Shown in pieces: positions 62,619 to 64,000 of a DNA stretch of 64,000 bases (its first letter is position 1; the number at the start of each line of letters is the position of its first letter). The position numbers and the translations under genes are program-made. Source of the stretch: Saprospiraceae bacterium (GTDB taxonomy: Bacteria; Bacteroidota; Bacteroidia; Chitinophagales; Saprospiraceae). The notes below the pieces were generated by a model. The model did no database searches and was not told the DNA's origin. It saw nothing but the letters and a program-made list of their open reading frames with translations. The stretch lies in NCBI GenBank assembly GCA_020627535.1, contig JAHDGU010000015.1, positions 1 to 64,000 of the forward strand, in the 5' to 3' direction.

Positions 62619-63041
62619 ATGACGGATCATGCCGAGTTTTCTAAGCGACTCATTGCTATGCTTATAGACTATCTGATTGTCTTTGGGCTTTACTCTCTAT
62701 TTTTCGCTGGTGCAAGTCGTGCGAGTGGTCTGGCGTACAACGAACTGTCTACTGCTGCCTTAGCAGGTATATTTTCAGGTCAGGGTATGGTCTTCTTGTT
62801 ATATCATGCAGTCTTGGAGAGCTCGAGACATCAAGCGACTTGGGGCAAGCGCCTCATGAAGATCGTGGTCACCGACAGAGAAGGTGAGAGAATCATGTTT
62901 GGTAGAGCCTTTATACGTACACTGGGCAAATATCTCAGTGGTGCTATACTCTTTATAGGGTACGCTATGGCACTCTTTACACAAGAAAGGCAGGCACTGC
63001 ATGATCTACTGGCAGGTACGCTTGTACTTGAGGAAGAGTGA
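62619..63041 (+). CDS. RDD-family membrane protein
   Basis: 140 residues with the RDD pattern: FSKRLIAMLIDYLIVFGLYSLF at the start (R and D of the name), a second helix, ATWGKRLMKIVVTDREG and the C-terminal RQALHDLLAGTLVL. Function unknown. It precedes yidC by 92 bases and may be in the same transcript. Confidence 0.85.
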   Translation: MTDHAEFSKRLIAMLIDYLIVFGLYSLFFAGASRASGLAYNELSTAALAGIFSGQGMVFLLYHAVLESSRHQATWGKRLMKIVVTDREGERIMFGRAFIRTLGKYLSGAILFIGYAMALFTQERQALHDLLAGTLVLEEE

Positions 63042-63133
63042 ATTGGTAGATAATTTGGCTGTACCCATCAGAAAAAACAAGGTCTACCAGCCCATAGACA
63101 CCTACTTTTGCAGCGCTTTTTGAGAGCTAGTTT

Positions 63134-64000
63134 ATGGAAAAAAATCAACTGATAGGATTCTTGCTCATCATGGGATTGATCTTGGCCATGTCCATCGTCA
63201 ATGCCCCCTCCAAAGAAGAAATTGCAGAGCAACAAAGGATCAAGGATAGCATTGCGCAAGCTGAAGAACTTGTCGATCAGCAAGCCACTGAGACTGTAGC
63301 TCGTGCGACGATCGATACGTCTACAGTGAATCAAGATAGCTTGGATCGCGTCGACCGCCGCAATAGCTTCGGATCATTTGCGCAAGCGGCTACTGGTAAG
63401 GAACAAACGTCTAGCTTGGAATCCGATGTCCTGCGTCTCGAGTTTAGCAACAAAGGTGGGCGGATATCGCAGGTAGAACTCAAGCAATTTCATCGACTGG
63501 TAGAGAATCCTGGCGCTGATGATCTTCAAGAGCCTTTAGTACTACTTGAAAATGATAAAAACAGATGGGAATACCTGCTGCAGAATGAAGGTAGATCTAT
63601 CCGGACTGGTGATTTATACTTTACCCCGAAGATTTCTGGAAACCAAATCAGCTACACTGCCGATCTAGGTCAAGGACGTCAGATCGTGCAGACATATACG
63701 GTCAATGATGGAAGCTATGTCATCGACTACGATGTCAACTTCAAGAATATGGATGGCAATCTTGATGGTGATCAGGTCAAGTTTTACTGGGAAAATCACC
63801 TCAAACCGATCGAAAAAAACGATCGATACGAGCGTACCATGTACTCAGCCTTCTACTATCGTGATAGCAAAGAAGATGTTGACGATACAGGGATGCGACG
63901 TGGAAAGCTCAAGGACCTTGAGAACGAGCGACTAGACTGGATCAGCAGTGGTCAACAGTTTTTCAACACGACCGTAATTCCTGATGAGCCCTTCTATGGT
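63134..64000 (+). CDS. yidC: Membrane protein insertase YidC, N-terminal part (runs off window)
   Basis: The frame is open from ATG 63134 to the last base, so it continues to the right. Visible: an N-terminal membrane anchor (about 6-22, LIGFLLIMGLILAMSIVNAP), a charged linker and the periplasmic domain found in Bacteroidota and Gammaproteobacteria YidC (LRLEFSNKGGRISQVELKQF and YTVNDGSYVIDYDVNF). The catalytic five-helix core lies outside the window. It inserts inner-membrane proteins, alone or with SecYEG. Confidence 0.9.
   Translation, partial: MEKNQLIGFLLIMGLILAMSIVNAPSKEEIAEQQRIKDSIAQAEELVDQQATETVARATIDTSTVNQDSLDRVDRRNSFGSFAQAATGKEQTSSLESDVLRLEFSNKGGRISQVELKQFHRLVENPGADDLQEPLVLLENDKNRWEYLLQNEGRSIRTGDLYFTPKISGNQISYTADLGQGRQIVQTYTVNDGSYVIDYDVNFKNMDGNLDGDQVKFYWENHLKPIEKNDRYERTMYSAFYYRDSKEDVDDTGMRRGKLKDLENERLDWISSGQQFFNTTVIPDEPFYG

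Noticed and set aside
1-64000. tRNA, rRNA, insertion sequences or prophage genes
   Set aside because: No cloverleaf, rRNA, transposase or phage structural sequence was recognised in the gaps or frames.

Overview
The window is a dense bacterial chromosome segment that looks like Bacteroidota, probably a Saprospiria-type lineage (inference). The signs are several proteins with type IX secretion (T9SS) C-terminal sorting domains, a gliding-motility-type C-terminal domain, propeller/Y_Y_Y histidine kinases paired with a LytTR regulator, PorT-like and FadL-like outer-membrane proteins, weak Shine-Dalgarno sites and TAnnTTTG-like promoter elements. Genes are tightly packed, often with 4-base start/stop overlaps. 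No rRNA, tRNA or CRISPR array was seen.

Layout. 1-0.7 kb: AT-rich edge with a nuclease gene open to the left. 0.76-7.5 kb: one LytTR regulator and two tandem propeller kinases, then a dead fragment of a third copy. 7.5-14 kb: hydrolase, MATE pump, CreD, a glycosyltransferase killed by two nonsense codons, and an LpxH-like phosphoesterase. 14.2-19 kb: two small heat-shock proteins, acetyltransferase, TPR kinase plus receiver, ECF-like sigma factor. 19-33 kb: uvrA, a secreted M4 metalloprotease, a nonsense-interrupted orphan gene, pseudouridine synthase, LysM glucosaminidase, DUF937 and TPR proteins. 33-38.4 kb: FadL-like porin, a very low-complexity exported protein, proS and a lipoprotein.

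38.4-50.1 kb is the most interesting part. It is an oxygen/redox island: CBS proteins around a K+ channel, a FixL-like PAS kinase that keeps the haem histidine, a receiver fused to a Crp/Fnr regulator, a universal stress protein, and the cbb3 oxidase maturation genes. Five WTGAT-N4-RTCAT (FNR-like) palindromes lie in its intergenic regions. The cbb3 operon itself is gutted. The copper ATPase ccoI has an in-frame stop and then breaks off just after its DKTGT motif, joining directly to the last 180 or so codons of ccoG. ccoS, the oxidase subunits and the ccoG 5' half are missing, while ccoH and a TauE/SafE gene remain intact. The island ends with a cNMP/CBS/DUF294 nucleotidyltransferase and a DEDDh exonuclease.

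50.1-64 kb: a 1665-residue T9SS repeat adhesin, an OmpA-like lipoprotein, a lamin-tail T9SS protein, asd, a coiled-coil protein, an RDD membrane protein and the start of yidC, which runs off the window. Two themes cross the window. Four in-frame stop codons without frameshifts interrupt three otherwise readable genes. A short word family built on GGCTTTCG(G/C)CAAAA recurs far more often than chance would allow.
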